Below, in pieces: positions 47,590 to 55,870 of a stretch of 64,000 nucleotides of DNA (position 1 is the stretch's first letter; each line of letters opens with the position of its first letter). Position numbers and translations under genes: made by a program. The stretch spans positions 248,001-312,000 of the forward strand of contig CAWFUJ010000009.1 in the NCBI GenBank assembly GCA_963818985.1, read 5' to 3'. The DNA is from JAFEDN01 sp963818985. GTDB taxonomy: Bacteria > Pseudomonadota > Gammaproteobacteria > Coxiellales > Coxiellaceae. Below the pieces are notes generated by a model. That model was not told where the DNA came from, searched no databases, and saw only the letters and a list, made by a program, of their open reading frames with translations.

Positions 47590-47928
47590 ATGCAAAAAGT
47601 TAAATCTGAAGATACAGTTGTGGTGATCTCCGGTAAAGATAAAGGTCGCGTTGGTAAAATATTAAAAGTATTATCCAACAATCGGGTGATTGTTGAAGGT
47701 GTCAATTTAATAAAAAAACACACCAAGCCTAACCCGCAGCGTAATATTGAAGGTGGTATTGTTCAGCGCGAAGCCAGCATTCATATTTCGAATGTGGCAT
47801 TGCTAAATTTGGCCACCAATCAACCTGACCGGGTAGGATTTAAGTGGGTTGGCGAAGGCGAGAATAAACGCAAAGTGCGTTTCTTCAAATCTAATCAAGA
47901 AATTGTTGAAGCGGATTATAGAGAGTAA
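47590..47928 (+). CDS. rplX: Ribosomal protein L24
   Basis: 112 residues with the KOW motif VVISGKDKGRVGKILKV and NLIKKHTKPNPQRNIEGGI. Starts 50S assembly. Confidence 0.96.
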   Translation: MQKVKSEDTVVVISGKDKGRVGKILKVLSNNRVIVEGVNLIKKHTKPNPQRNIEGGIVQREASIHISNVALLNLATNQPDRVGFKWVGEGENKRKVRFFKSNQEIVEADYRE

Positions 47929-47931
47929 TTA

Positions 47932-48471
47932 ATGAGTACCTTTCGAACTTTATATATTGAAAAATTGGTGCAACAGCTGCGTGAAGAATTTGATTATTCC
48001 AGCGTGATGCAAGTGCCGCGTATTACTAAAATTACCTTGAATATGGGTGTGGGCGAAGCTGTCGCGGATAAAAAAATATTAACCCATGCTTTGGATGACA
48101 TGACGCGAATAGCTGGGCAAAAACCTGTCGCCACCATCGCGACAAAATCAATTGCCGGATTTAAAATTCGTGAAGATATGCTGATTGGCTGCAAAGTCAC
48201 TTTACGTAGTGAACGGATGTATGATTTTTTGCAGCGTTTAATTATGGTTTCAATACCACGCATTCGTGATTTTCGTGGTTTTAGTGTGAAGTCATTTGAT
48301 GGTCGTGGCAATTATAGTTTTGGTATTAAGGAACAAATTGTGTTTCCTGAAATTGAATACGATAAAATTGACACAATACGTGGAATGGATATTACTATTA
48401 CCACCAGTGCTAGATCAAACAAAGAAGGTTTAGCCTTATTAAAGGCATTTGGTTTTCCTTTCAGAGACTGA
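47932..48471 (+). CDS. rplE: Ribosomal protein L5
   Basis: 179 residues (MQVPRITKITLNMGVGEAVADK, IAGFKIREDMLIGCKVTLR, RDFRGFSVKSFDGRGNYSFGIKEQ). Binds 5S rRNA in the central protuberance. Confidence 0.97.
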   Translation: MSTFRTLYIEKLVQQLREEFDYSSVMQVPRITKITLNMGVGEAVADKKILTHALDDMTRIAGQKPVATIATKSIAGFKIREDMLIGCKVTLRSERMYDFLQRLIMVSIPRIRDFRGFSVKSFDGRGNYSFGIKEQIVFPEIEYDKIDTIRGMDITITTSARSNKEGLALLKAFGFPFRD

Positions 48472-48482
48472 GGATATTATTA

Positions 48483-48780
48483 ATGGCAAAAACAAGCGTC
48501 GTGATGCGAAATCTTAAGCGCATGCGTAAAGTGAAATTGGCAGGTAAAGCGCGTCAAGCGTTAAAAGAACAGATTCGCGTCCAACCTGATACTGTAGAAG
48601 AAACTGTAATCAAATTACAAAAGCGTGACCGTAACGAAAGTCCTATCCGCGTTCGGCATCGTTGCCGTTCTTGTGGCCGACCACATGGCACACTTAAGAA
48701 AGTTTGGTTTATGTCGCATTTGTCTGCGTCAAGCAGCCATGCGTGGTGATGTTCCTGGGTTAAGAAAAGCAAGCTGGTGA
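48483..48780 (+). CDS. rpsN: Ribosomal protein S14, with +1 frameshift
   Basis: Frame one gives AKTSVVMRNLKRMRKVKLA to RHRCRSCGRPHGTLKK. An extra base near 48701 (aagaaagtttgg, expected aagaagtttgg) shifts it, and the other frame continues FGLCRICLRQAAMRGDVPGLRKASW with TGA at 48780. The corrected length is about 98 residues, close to E. coli S14. The 298-nt span is 3n+1. Probably a sequence error, since S14 is essential and both parts are conserved. Confidence 0.9.
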
Positions 48781-48795
48781 GGAATGAGATATTAT

Positions 48796-49191
48796 ATGAG
48801 TATGCAAGATCCGATTGCTGATATGTTCACACAAATTCGCAATGCGCAAATGGTTGGTAAGGAAACAATTACTATGCCACTTGCAAAAATTAAAATGACA
48901 ATAGCTGAAGTGCTAAAAGATGAAGGTTTCATCGATGATTATGGTGTTGTGGAAGATGCACAAAAACCTACACTCGCCATCGATCTTAAATATTATCAGG
49001 GCCGACCCGTTATCGAAATGATCAAACGTATCAGTCGTCCAGGTTTGCGTATTTATAAGGGTAACGACGAATTACCCAGAGTCAAAAATGGTCTAGGTGT
49101 GGCAATTATCTCCACTTCTAAAGGTGTGATGTCTGATCGTAAGGCGCGACTTTTAAAATTGGGTGGAGAAGTATTGTGTTATGTAAGTTGA
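48796..49191 (+). CDS. rpsH: Ribosomal protein S8
   Basis: 131 residues from the ATG at 48796 (SMQDPIADMFTQIRNAQMVGKE), the usual S8 start; the frame reaches 48784. Ends GVMSDRKARLLKLGGEVLCYVS. In E. coli S8 represses the spc operon. Confidence 0.95.
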   Translation: MSMQDPIADMFTQIRNAQMVGKETITMPLAKIKMTIAEVLKDEGFIDDYGVVEDAQKPTLAIDLKYYQGRPVIEMIKRISRPGLRIYKGNDELPRVKNGLGVAIISTSKGVMSDRKARLLKLGGEVLCYVS

Positions 49192-49199
49192 GGTAGGCA

Positions 49200-49736
49200 A
49201 TGGTAAGTCGAGTTGCAAAAGTTCCTATTGGCATTCCCAAAGGCACTGAAGTTAAAATATTAGAACAGAATGTGACTATCAAAGGTAAATTGGGAGTCAT
49301 CAATTGTGCTATGCACCCGCTTGTGCAAGCTAAATTATTAGATAACATATTGCAGATAGAGCCAGCCAATGATTCGCGTGAGGCTAATGCGATTGCTGGA
49401 ACAATGCGAGCGATTACTCATAATATGGTCGTTGGGGTGAGTACTGGTTTTCAACGCAAATTGGTATTGGTGGGAGTAGGTTACCGTGCTAAGGTGCAGG
49501 GTAATATTCTAAATTTATCTTTGGGTTTTTCTCATCCGGTAGATTTTCAATTACCTGAAGGTATCACCGCGGATGTTCCTACTCAAACCGAAGTCGTGAT
49601 AAAAGGCGTTGACAAGCAAAAAGTTTGTCAGGTTGCTGCGGTGATTAGATCAATTCGTCCGCCTGAACCTTATAAAGGTAAAGGAATTCGCTATCACGAT
49701 GAAGTGATCGTTCTCAAAGAGGTGAAGAAGAAATAA
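49200..49736 (+). CDS. rplF: Ribosomal protein L6
   Basis: 178 residues (SRVAKVPIGIPKGTEVKI, VGVGYRAKVQGNILNLSLGFSHPV, RPPEPYKGKGIRY). Sits near the factor-binding site. Confidence 0.97.
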   Translation: MVSRVAKVPIGIPKGTEVKILEQNVTIKGKLGVINCAMHPLVQAKLLDNILQIEPANDSREANAIAGTMRAITHNMVVGVSTGFQRKLVLVGVGYRAKVQGNILNLSLGFSHPVDFQLPEGITADVPTQTEVVIKGVDKQKVCQVAAVIRSIRPPEPYKGKGIRYHDEVIVLKEVKKK

Positions 49737-49737
49737 T

Positions 49738-50094
49738 ATGATTAACAAAAATATTAAACGCGCGCGCCGTGCGGCAAAATCTAGAGGTAGAATTCGTCGC
49801 GTTAATGCTCACTGTTTAAGTGTCCACAGAACCTCACAACATATTTATGCGCAAGTATTTTCACCTTGCGGTTCTAAAGTATTGGTCCAAGCCTCTACAT
49901 TAGATAAAGAATTACGTCAGGAATTAACAAATGGTGGTAATGTTGCAGCTGCATCTCGGATAGGTAAATTGCTAGCAGAACGTTGTTTAGCAGCCGGTAT
50001 TAAAGCAGTTGCATTTGATCGATCAGGCTTTAAATACCACGGTCGGGTAAAAGCGTTGGCAGATGCTGCCCGTGAAGGTGGTATCGAATTTTAA
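49738..50094 (+). CDS. rplR: Ribosomal protein L18
   Basis: 118 residues (RLSVHRTSQHIYAQ-type segment LSVHRTSQHIYAQVF, AFDRSGFKYHGRVKALADAAREGGIEF). 5S rRNA binder. Confidence 0.96.
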   Translation: MINKNIKRARRAAKSRGRIRRVNAHCLSVHRTSQHIYAQVFSPCGSKVLVQASTLDKELRQELTNGGNVAAASRIGKLLAERCLAAGIKAVAFDRSGFKYHGRVKALADAAREGGIEF

Positions 50095-50111
50095 TCAGGT
50101 AGGGGTAATTT

Positions 50112-50621
50112 ATGGCGATGGCTGATAGTCATGTCTCAGATGGTTACATTGAAAAATTAGTGGATGTTAATCGGACCGCAAAAACTGTAAAAGGCGGACG
50201 AGTGATGGGTTTCTCGGCGTTAGTAGTGGCCGGAGATGGCGAAGGTAAGATTGGTTTTGGCCGCGGTAAAGCCCGTGAAGTGCCAGTGGCCATTCAAAAA
50301 GCCACTGAAGCTGCTCGGCGTAATATGTTGCATATTCCATTAAAAGGCACCACCTTGCAGCATGAGATTGTTGCACGTCATGGCGCTAGTAAGGTACTCA
50401 TGGTGCCTGCTTCAGATGGTACAGGCGTTATTGCTGGAAATGCAATGCGAGCCGTATTTGAAGTGATGGGTGTGCAAAATGTATTGGCTAAATGCATCGG
50501 TTCGACCAATCCGATTAATGTCGTACAAGCGACAATCAAAGGTTTAAAGCAAATGGCTACACCCGAATCGGTTGCAGCTAAGCGCGGCAAACAGCTTAAA
50601 GATATCATTGAGACAGTATAG
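50112..50621 (+). CDS. rpsE: Ribosomal protein S5
   Basis: 169 residues (KLVDVNRTAKTVKGGRVMGF, GDGEGKIGFGRGKAREVPVAI, GTGVIAGNAMRAVFE). Translational fidelity protein; the spectinomycin loop VNRTAKTVKGGR is wild type in appearance. Confidence 0.97.
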   Translation: MAMADSHVSDGYIEKLVDVNRTAKTVKGGRVMGFSALVVAGDGEGKIGFGRGKAREVPVAIQKATEAARRNMLHIPLKGTTLQHEIVARHGASKVLMVPASDGTGVIAGNAMRAVFEVMGVQNVLAKCIGSTNPINVVQATIKGLKQMATPESVAAKRGKQLKDIIETV

Positions 50622-50629
50622 GTGAATTT

Positions 50630-50836
50630 ATGGCAACCGCACAAAAGAAAATTAAAGTCACATTAATGGGCAGCAAATTTGGACGTAAACCAGGACACCG
50701 TCAATGTGTGGAAGGTTTAGGATTGCGCCGCAGACATCATAGTGTATTGGTATTGGATACTCCCGCTAACCGGGGCATGATCAATGCCGTTTTCTATTTA
50801 TTAAAAGTTGAGGATGAGCATCATGATGCGACTTAA
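50630..50836 (+). CDS. rpmD: Ribosomal protein L30
   Basis: 68 residues, a little longer than the E. coli 59 (KIKVTLMGSKFGRKPGHRQCVEGLGLRR, PANRGMINAVFYLLKVED). The stop overlaps the rplO start. Confidence 0.93.
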   Translation: MATAQKKIKVTLMGSKFGRKPGHRQCVEGLGLRRRHHSVLVLDTPANRGMINAVFYLLKVEDEHHDAT

Positions 50837-51257
50837 TCATTTAAAGCCTGCCAAAGGCGCCAAGAGACCTAGGACACGGGTAGGTAGAGGTGTGGGCAGC
50901 GGCTTAGGTAAAACTTGCGGCTTGGGACACAAAGGTCAACATGCACGTGCGGGTGGCTACCATAAGGTAGGTTTTGAAGGTGGGCAAATGCCGCTACAAA
51001 GGCGCTTACCAAAGTTTGGTTTTAAATCAAGAACTGCCGCTTATTGTGCAGAAATTCGTTTGAGTGAATTAGATAAAGTCGGAGCTGATATCATTGATTT
51101 AGAAGCGTTGAAAGCAGCAGATATTATTGGCCACTCAATCAAGCAAGTGAAGATATTTTCTTCGGGAACGCTGAAAAATGCAGTAACTATTCGCGGTCTA
51201 AGAGTAACTAAAGGCGCACGATCAATCATTGAATCAGCCGGCGGTAAGATTGAATAG
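50823..51257 (+). CDS. rplO: Ribosomal protein L15
   Basis: About 144 residues from the tandem ATG at 50823/50826 (RLNHLKPAKGAKRPRTRVGRG, GLGKTCGLGHKGQHARAGG). The frame extends to 50808 but MRLN is the conserved start, with gagg 9-12 nt upstream. Overlaps rpmD by 14 nt. Confidence 0.95.
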   Translation: MMRLNHLKPAKGAKRPRTRVGRGVGSGLGKTCGLGHKGQHARAGGYHKVGFEGGQMPLQRRLPKFGFKSRTAAYCAEIRLSELDKVGADIIDLEALKAADIIGHSIKQVKIFSSGTLKNAVTIRGLRVTKGARSIIESAGGKIE

Positions 51258-51281
51258 TTTAAAATAAAAGAATTCTTATGC

Positions 51282-51360
51282 GATGGGGTTCGCAAGGGGG
51301 AGAATCGCGATTCTCCCCCTTCATTCCGAGCAATCGGCTTTGCCGATGCGCAGGATATAA
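51282..51360 (+). repeat. Double-hairpin dispersed element, copy 2
   Basis: gggggagaatcg/cgattctccccc (51296-51319) is a perfect 12-bp palindrome, followed by the 48-bp block (51313-51360) identical to 28270-28317. It fills most of the gap between rplO and secY, where spc operons normally have little spacing, and ends 33 nt before the secY frame. Confidence 0.85.
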
Positions 51361-51392
51361 ACAGGAAGCCATGGACGCTGTACTCAGCGGGA

Positions 51393-52739
51393 ATGGCTGG
51401 GAGTTTTTATAGAATGAAACAACAAAAAATTGGCGGTGGGCTTTCGACAGGAGGATTGACTGAGTTAAGAAATCGCCTGCTTTTTGTGCTTATTGGTTTA
51501 ATTGTTTATCGGATTGGTGCTTATATACCAGTGCCAGGGTTAGATCCGCAAAAATTAGCGGATTTATTTCAACAACATGAAGGCGGTATTTTAGGTTTAT
51601 TTAATATGTTTTCCGGCGGTGCGTTCAGCCGGTTGACCATTTTTGCATTAGGTATAATGCCTTATATTTCAGCATCGATTATTGTGCAATTGTATGCAGC
51701 AGTTTCGCCAAAGCTACAGCAGCTTAAGAAAGAAGGTGAAGCGGGCAAGCGCAAGATTAACCAATATACGCGGTATGCCACCATCCTCTTATCTTTGGTG
51801 CAAGGAATCGGTATATGTAAATGGTTAGTTGGCAGTGGCGTGGTCATTGAGCCCAACTTGAATTTTTATTTTGTGGCGACCATCACCCTCGTCACGGGCA
51901 CGATGTTTTTAATGTGGCTTGGCGAGCAAATGACTGAACGTGGTGTGGGCAATGGTATTTCGTTAATTATATTTGCCGGAATTGCCGCACGTTTTCCCGC
52001 TGCAATTGCCGACGTATTTACTCAGGTTAAGCAAGGGCAAATGCAAGGATTGACGCTTTTATTTGTGATATTGGCGGTGGTGGCGGTGACGGTCGTGGTG
52101 GTCTATTTTGAAAGGGCCCAGCGTCGTATCACCATCAATTATGCCAAGCGTCAGCAGGGGCGTAAAATATATGCTGCTCAAACCAGCCATTTGCCGTTAA
52201 AGATTAATATGGCGGGAGTGATTCCCCCTATTTTTGCGCAAAGTATTATTTTATTTCCCAGTACTATTGCCCAATTTTTTGGAACGGGTAAGGGAATGGA
52301 TTGGTTAAATGACTTATCTTTAGCATTATCACCCGGTCAGCCCGGTTATATGATATGCTTCGCAGTATTAGTCATTTTTTTCGCATTTTTTTATACGGCT
52401 TTGGTGTTTAATCCAAAAGAAACAGCCGATAATTTAAAGCGTTCTGGGGCTTTTATCCCGGGAATTCGTCCAGGAGAGCAAACCGCTAACTATATTGATG
52501 GCGTGATGACTCGTTTAACCTTGGTGGGTTCGATATATTTGGCTTTAGTCGCATTATTGCCACAATTTTTAATTATGGCTTGGAATGTACCATTTTATTT
52601 TGGTGGGACTTCATTATTGATTGTGGTGGTTGTGATTATGGATTTTATGGCGCAAGTACAAGCCCATTTAATGAGTCACCAATACGAATCAGTGATGAAA
52701 AAGGCTAAAATTAAAGGCTCAAAAATGAGCTTATTGTAA
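51393..52739 (+). CDS. secY: Preprotein translocase subunit SecY
   Basis: 448 residues with ten membrane helices; channel pore of the Sec system. Landmarks: RNRLLFVLIGLIVYRIGAYIPVPG, FNMFSGGAFSRLTIFALGIMPYISASII, and ITINYAKRQQGRKIY in the cytosolic loop. The ATG at 51414 (KQQKIGGGLSTGGL) is an alternative start; neither has a fully convincing ribosome-binding site. Confidence 0.96.
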   Translation: MAGSFYRMKQQKIGGGLSTGGLTELRNRLLFVLIGLIVYRIGAYIPVPGLDPQKLADLFQQHEGGILGLFNMFSGGAFSRLTIFALGIMPYISASIIVQLYAAVSPKLQQLKKEGEAGKRKINQYTRYATILLSLVQGIGICKWLVGSGVVIEPNLNFYFVATITLVTGTMFLMWLGEQMTERGVGNGISLIIFAGIAARFPAAIADVFTQVKQGQMQGLTLLFVILAVVAVTVVVVYFERAQRRITINYAKRQQGRKIYAAQTSHLPLKINMAGVIPPIFAQSIILFPSTIAQFFGTGKGMDWLNDLSLALSPGQPGYMICFAVLVIFFAFFYTALVFNPKETADNLKRSGAFIPGIRPGEQTANYIDGVMTRLTLVGSIYLALVALLPQFLIMAWNVPFYFGGTSLLIVVVVIMDFMAQVQAHLMSHQYESVMKKAKIKGSKMSLL

Positions 52740-52763
52740 AATGATTGGATTGGAGAAGAAAAA

Positions 52764-52877
52764 ATGAAAGTAAGGGCATCCGTTAAGAGATTATGCAGGA
52801 ATTGTAAAATCATACGTCGGCATCGTACCGTGCGGGTCATCTGCAAAGATGCAAGACATAAACAAAGACAGGGATAG
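52764..52877 (+). CDS. rpmJ: Ribosomal protein L36
   Basis: 37 residues: MKVRASVKRLCRNCKIIRRH then RTVRVICKDARHKQRQG and TAG. The zinc ligands Cys11, Cys14, Cys27 and His32 are in place. ggagaag precedes the ATG by 6 nt. Located between secY and rpsM as in most bacteria. After it, 52878-52972 is AT-rich with a weak hairpin (gcccttttagtgaaggc then tttttt, about 52928-52950). Confidence 0.95.
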   Translation: MKVRASVKRLCRNCKIIRRHRTVRVICKDARHKQRQG

Positions 52878-52972
52878 AAATAAAATATAATGTCACTTGA
52901 TTTTTTGTTTATTAAATATTAAGCTGATGCCCTTTTAGTGAAGGCTTTTTTAACGAACGGGAGCATAAACGA

Positions 52973-53329
52973 ATGGCACGTATTGCCGGTGTAAATATAC
53001 CTGTAAATAAACACGCAGTAATTGGCTTACAAGCCATTTATGGCATTGGACCGACACGCGCAAAATTAATTTGCGAAGTGGCTGGCGTAGAGCCCAGCAC
53101 CAAAATTAAAGATTTGGTTGAGGAACAACTCAAGAAGGTCCGCGATGCGGTTGCCACTTTTATGGTTGAAGGCGATTTTCGCCGCGACGTTTCAATGAAT
53201 ATCAAGCGAAAAATTGATTTAGCTTGTTACCAGGGTGTGAGACACCGTCATGGATTACCGGTACGGGGACAACGGACCAAAACTAATGCTCGAATGAGAA
53301 AGGGCAAACGTAAACCAGTACGAACATAA
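52973..53329 (+). CDS. rpsM: Ribosomal protein S13
   Basis: 118 residues (ARIAGVNIPVNKHAVIGLQAIYGIG, RHRHGLPVRGQRTKTNAR). First gene of the alpha group rpsM-rpsK-rpsD-rpoA-rplQ. Confidence 0.97.
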   Translation: MARIAGVNIPVNKHAVIGLQAIYGIGPTRAKLICEVAGVEPSTKIKDLVEEQLKKVRDAVATFMVEGDFRRDVSMNIKRKIDLACYQGVRHRHGLPVRGQRTKTNARMRKGKRKPVRT

Positions 53330-53345
53330 TTGGGAAAAGATCAAA

Positions 53346-53723
53346 ATGGCAGTAAAAAAACGTACAAAGCGTAAATTTTCTGAATGTGCAGTACACATTC
53401 AAGCAACCTTTAATAATACGGTGGTATCCGGGACTACCATGTCAGGCGATTTATTAACCCAAAGTTCTGCAGGTAAATGTGGGTTTAAAGGATCTCGTCG
53501 AGGCACTCCATATGCAGCACAAATGGCTGCAGAAGCAGTGGCTAAAGGTCTGGTGGACGAATTTGATACCAAACGTGTGGTTGTCTATATTAGCGGTCCT
53601 GGTGCAGGACGTGATTCAGCTATTCGTAGTCTATATAATTCAGGATTAGAGATTATCAGTTTAACCGACCGAACTGGAATTCCACATAATGGTTGCCGAC
53701 CACGTAAACGTCGACGCGTCTAA
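53346..53723 (+). CDS. rpsK: Ribosomal protein S11
   Basis: 125 residues (VHIQATFNNTVVSGTTMSGD, FKGSRRGTPYAAQMAAE, DRTGIPHNGCRPRKRRRV). 30S platform. Confidence 0.97.
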   Translation: MAVKKRTKRKFSECAVHIQATFNNTVVSGTTMSGDLLTQSSAGKCGFKGSRRGTPYAAQMAAEAVAKGLVDEFDTKRVVVYISGPGAGRDSAIRSLYNSGLEIISLTDRTGIPHNGCRPRKRRRV

Positions 53724-53744
53724 TATTTAGAGAGGTTATAAAGC

Positions 53745-54365
53745 ATGGCAAGATATTTAGGTCCAAAATGTCGTTTATCTCGGCGTGAGAAAACAGATCT
53801 GTTGCTAAAAAGCGGGATTCGCGGCATTGATACTAAGTGTAATTTGGAGCGTACCCCAGGGATGCATTGGCAACGGCGTGGACGTACCACTGATTACGGC
53901 ATTCAGTTACGAATGAAACAATTAATTCGCCGTTACTATGACGTTTTAGAAAAACAGTTTCGCAATTATTATAAAAAAGCTGATCGTACTAAAGGCTCTA
54001 CCGGCGATAATTTATTAGTTCTGTTAGAGTCTCGCTTAGACAACGTCGTTTACCGTATGGGTTTCGCCGCGACCCGTGCTGAAGCAAGGCAATTGGTTAG
54101 CCATAAAGCTGTTCTTGTGAACGGTAAAGTTGTCAATATCCCTTCTTACCATGTCACTACGGGCGCCATTATTACTATCCGTGAAAAAGCTAAAAAGCAA
54201 TTACGTATCAGTGCAGCGTTATCATTAGCAGAACATCGCAATCAGGTTTCTTGGATAGAGGTGGACTCAAAAGAAATGAAGGGTACATTTAAATCGGTTC
54301 CTGATATGAAAGAGTTGCCGGCTGAATTTAAAGTCAGTTTGGTTGTAGAATTGTATTCCAAGTAA
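53745..54365 (+). CDS. rpsD: Ribosomal protein S4
   Basis: 206 residues (ARYLGPKCRLSRREKTDL, LESRLDNVVYRMGFAATRAEARQLVSHKAVLVNG). Nucleates 16S folding; in E. coli it represses the alpha operon. Confidence 0.97.
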   Translation: MARYLGPKCRLSRREKTDLLLKSGIRGIDTKCNLERTPGMHWQRRGRTTDYGIQLRMKQLIRRYYDVLEKQFRNYYKKADRTKGSTGDNLLVLLESRLDNVVYRMGFAATRAEARQLVSHKAVLVNGKVVNIPSYHVTTGAIITIREKAKKQLRISAALSLAEHRNQVSWIEVDSKEMKGTFKSVPDMKELPAEFKVSLVVELYSK

Positions 54366-54381
54366 TCTGAGGCGCCACATT

Positions 54382-55388
54382 ATGCAAGATGTTTTAAAAA
54401 GTTTCTTAACACCACAAAATATCCAAGTACACGCGGTTTCGCCAAGTCATTTTCGTATTGTGCTTGAGCCTTTTGAGCGAGGTTTTGGCTATACATTAGG
54501 TAACGCATTAAGGCGGGTATTACTGTCCTCCATGCCGGGCGCCGCAATTACTGAGGTGCAGATTGAAAATGTGGTGCATGAATACAGCTCATTGGAAGGC
54601 GTGCATGAAGACGTGGTTAATATTTTATTAAATCTAAAAGGCGTCGCATTAAGATTAGAAGGTCGTGATAAAATAGAATTAAATCTTCATAAAAAAGGTC
54701 CTGGGATAGTGACTGCCAAAGACATCCAGTTAGAAACAGGTGTTGAGGTCGTTAATCCAGATCATGTGATTGCTCATTTAACAAAAGATGGCGAACTGAA
54801 TGCCAAACTGATAGTCGAAATTGGCCGTGGTTATCAACCTGCTTCTCTGCGCATTTCAGAAAAGTCGCCAAACGTAGTGTAGGTTCATTATTGCTCGATG
54901 CTTCATTCAGTCCTGTTAGACGGGTCAGCTACCAAGTTGAAAATACCCGTGTTGAAAAACGTACGGATTTAGATAAATTAATTATTGATTTAGAGACCAA
55001 TGGCACATTAGACCCTGAACAAGCGATACGTCGCGCTGCAACCATTATTCAGCAACAATTGATAGCTTTTGTCGACTTGCAGCATGCTGCAAAAATTGGC
55101 GCTAAAGAGGGGGGCCAATTATTAGATCCGATCCTCACCCGTTCGGTAGATGACCTGGAATTCACGGTTCGTGCGGCCAATTGTTTAAAGGCCGAAGATA
55201 TCTATTATATTGGCGATTTGGTACAGCGCAGTGAAAGTGATTTATTGAAAACCCCTAATTTGGGTAAAAAGTCTATGAATGAAATTAAATCAGTCCTGAC
55301 TCAACATGGTTTAAGCTTAGGAATGACCATTAAAAACTGGCCTCCAGCTGATTTACCACCGCCCGAAAAAATTATTGAAGAGGAATAA
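54382..55388 (+). CDS. rpoA: RNA polymerase alpha subunit, with -1 frameshift
   Basis: The N-terminal domain FLTPQNIQVHAVSPSHFRIV .. GRGYQPASLRISEK is followed, in the next frame, by AKRSVGSLLLDASFSPVRRVSYQVENTRVEKRTDL and the C-terminal domain (RAANCLKAEDIYYIGDLVQRSE, GKKSMNEIKSVL). One base is missing near 54863, probably from the A run in cagaaaagtcgcc. The span is 3n-1; corrected length is about 335 residues. Both domains are intact and conserved, so a sequence error is likely. Confidence 0.92.
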
Positions 55389-55390
55389 TC

Positions 55391-55804
55391 ATGAATCATC
55401 GCAAATCTGGTAGACGCTTAAATCGCACCAGTTCTCATTTAAAAGCGTTAAAGAAAAATATGAGCCTTGCTTTGCTAAGACATGGTCAGATAAAAACCAC
55501 CTTGCCCAAAGCAAAAGAATTACGCCGTGTAGTCGAACCATTAATAACTTTGGCTAAAAACGATAGCGTAGCTAATCGCCGTTTGGCTTTCTCCTGTCTG
55601 CGTAATGATGAGTTGGTCGCTAAATTATTTAATGATATCGCTCCCCGTTTCAAAGATCGTCCAGGCGGATATTCGCGGGTATTAAAATGCGGATTTAGAG
55701 CCGGAGATAATGCGCCAATGGCCTATATAGAATTATTAGGTTGGAGAGAGGCCAAAGCTCGAGCTGCTAAAGGCTGGACACCTCCACAAGAAATCAAAAC
55801 CTAA
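55391..55804 (+). CDS. rplQ: Ribosomal protein L17
   Basis: 137 residues (MNHRKSGRRLNRTSSHLKAL, MSLALLRHGQIKTTLPKAKELR, GGYSRVLKCGFRAGDNAPMAYIEL). Last gene of the ribosomal superoperon. Confidence 0.97.
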   Translation: MNHRKSGRRLNRTSSHLKALKKNMSLALLRHGQIKTTLPKAKELRRVVEPLITLAKNDSVANRRLAFSCLRNDELVAKLFNDIAPRFKDRPGGYSRVLKCGFRAGDNAPMAYIELLGWREAKARAAKGWTPPQEIKT

Positions 55805-55837
55805 TCGTATAGCTCACCTTGTGGATAGGAACGTCCA

Positions 55838-55864
55838 CACCCTCTCTCCTCTGGGAGAGGGAAA
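55838..55864. terminator. Hairpin between convergent rplQ and recN
   Basis: ccctctc..gagaggg (within accctctctcctctgggagagggaaa) forms a 7-bp GC-rich stem. Only a short A/T stretch flanks it, so termination efficiency is uncertain. A similar palindrome lies at 57580-57603 between recN and nadK. Confidence 0.4.
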
Positions 55865-55870
55865 TAACTA

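Noticed and set aside
52928..52950. Rho-independent terminator between rpmJ and rpsM
   Set aside because: There is a T6 run but the stem has only about three to four good pairs, too weak to call.
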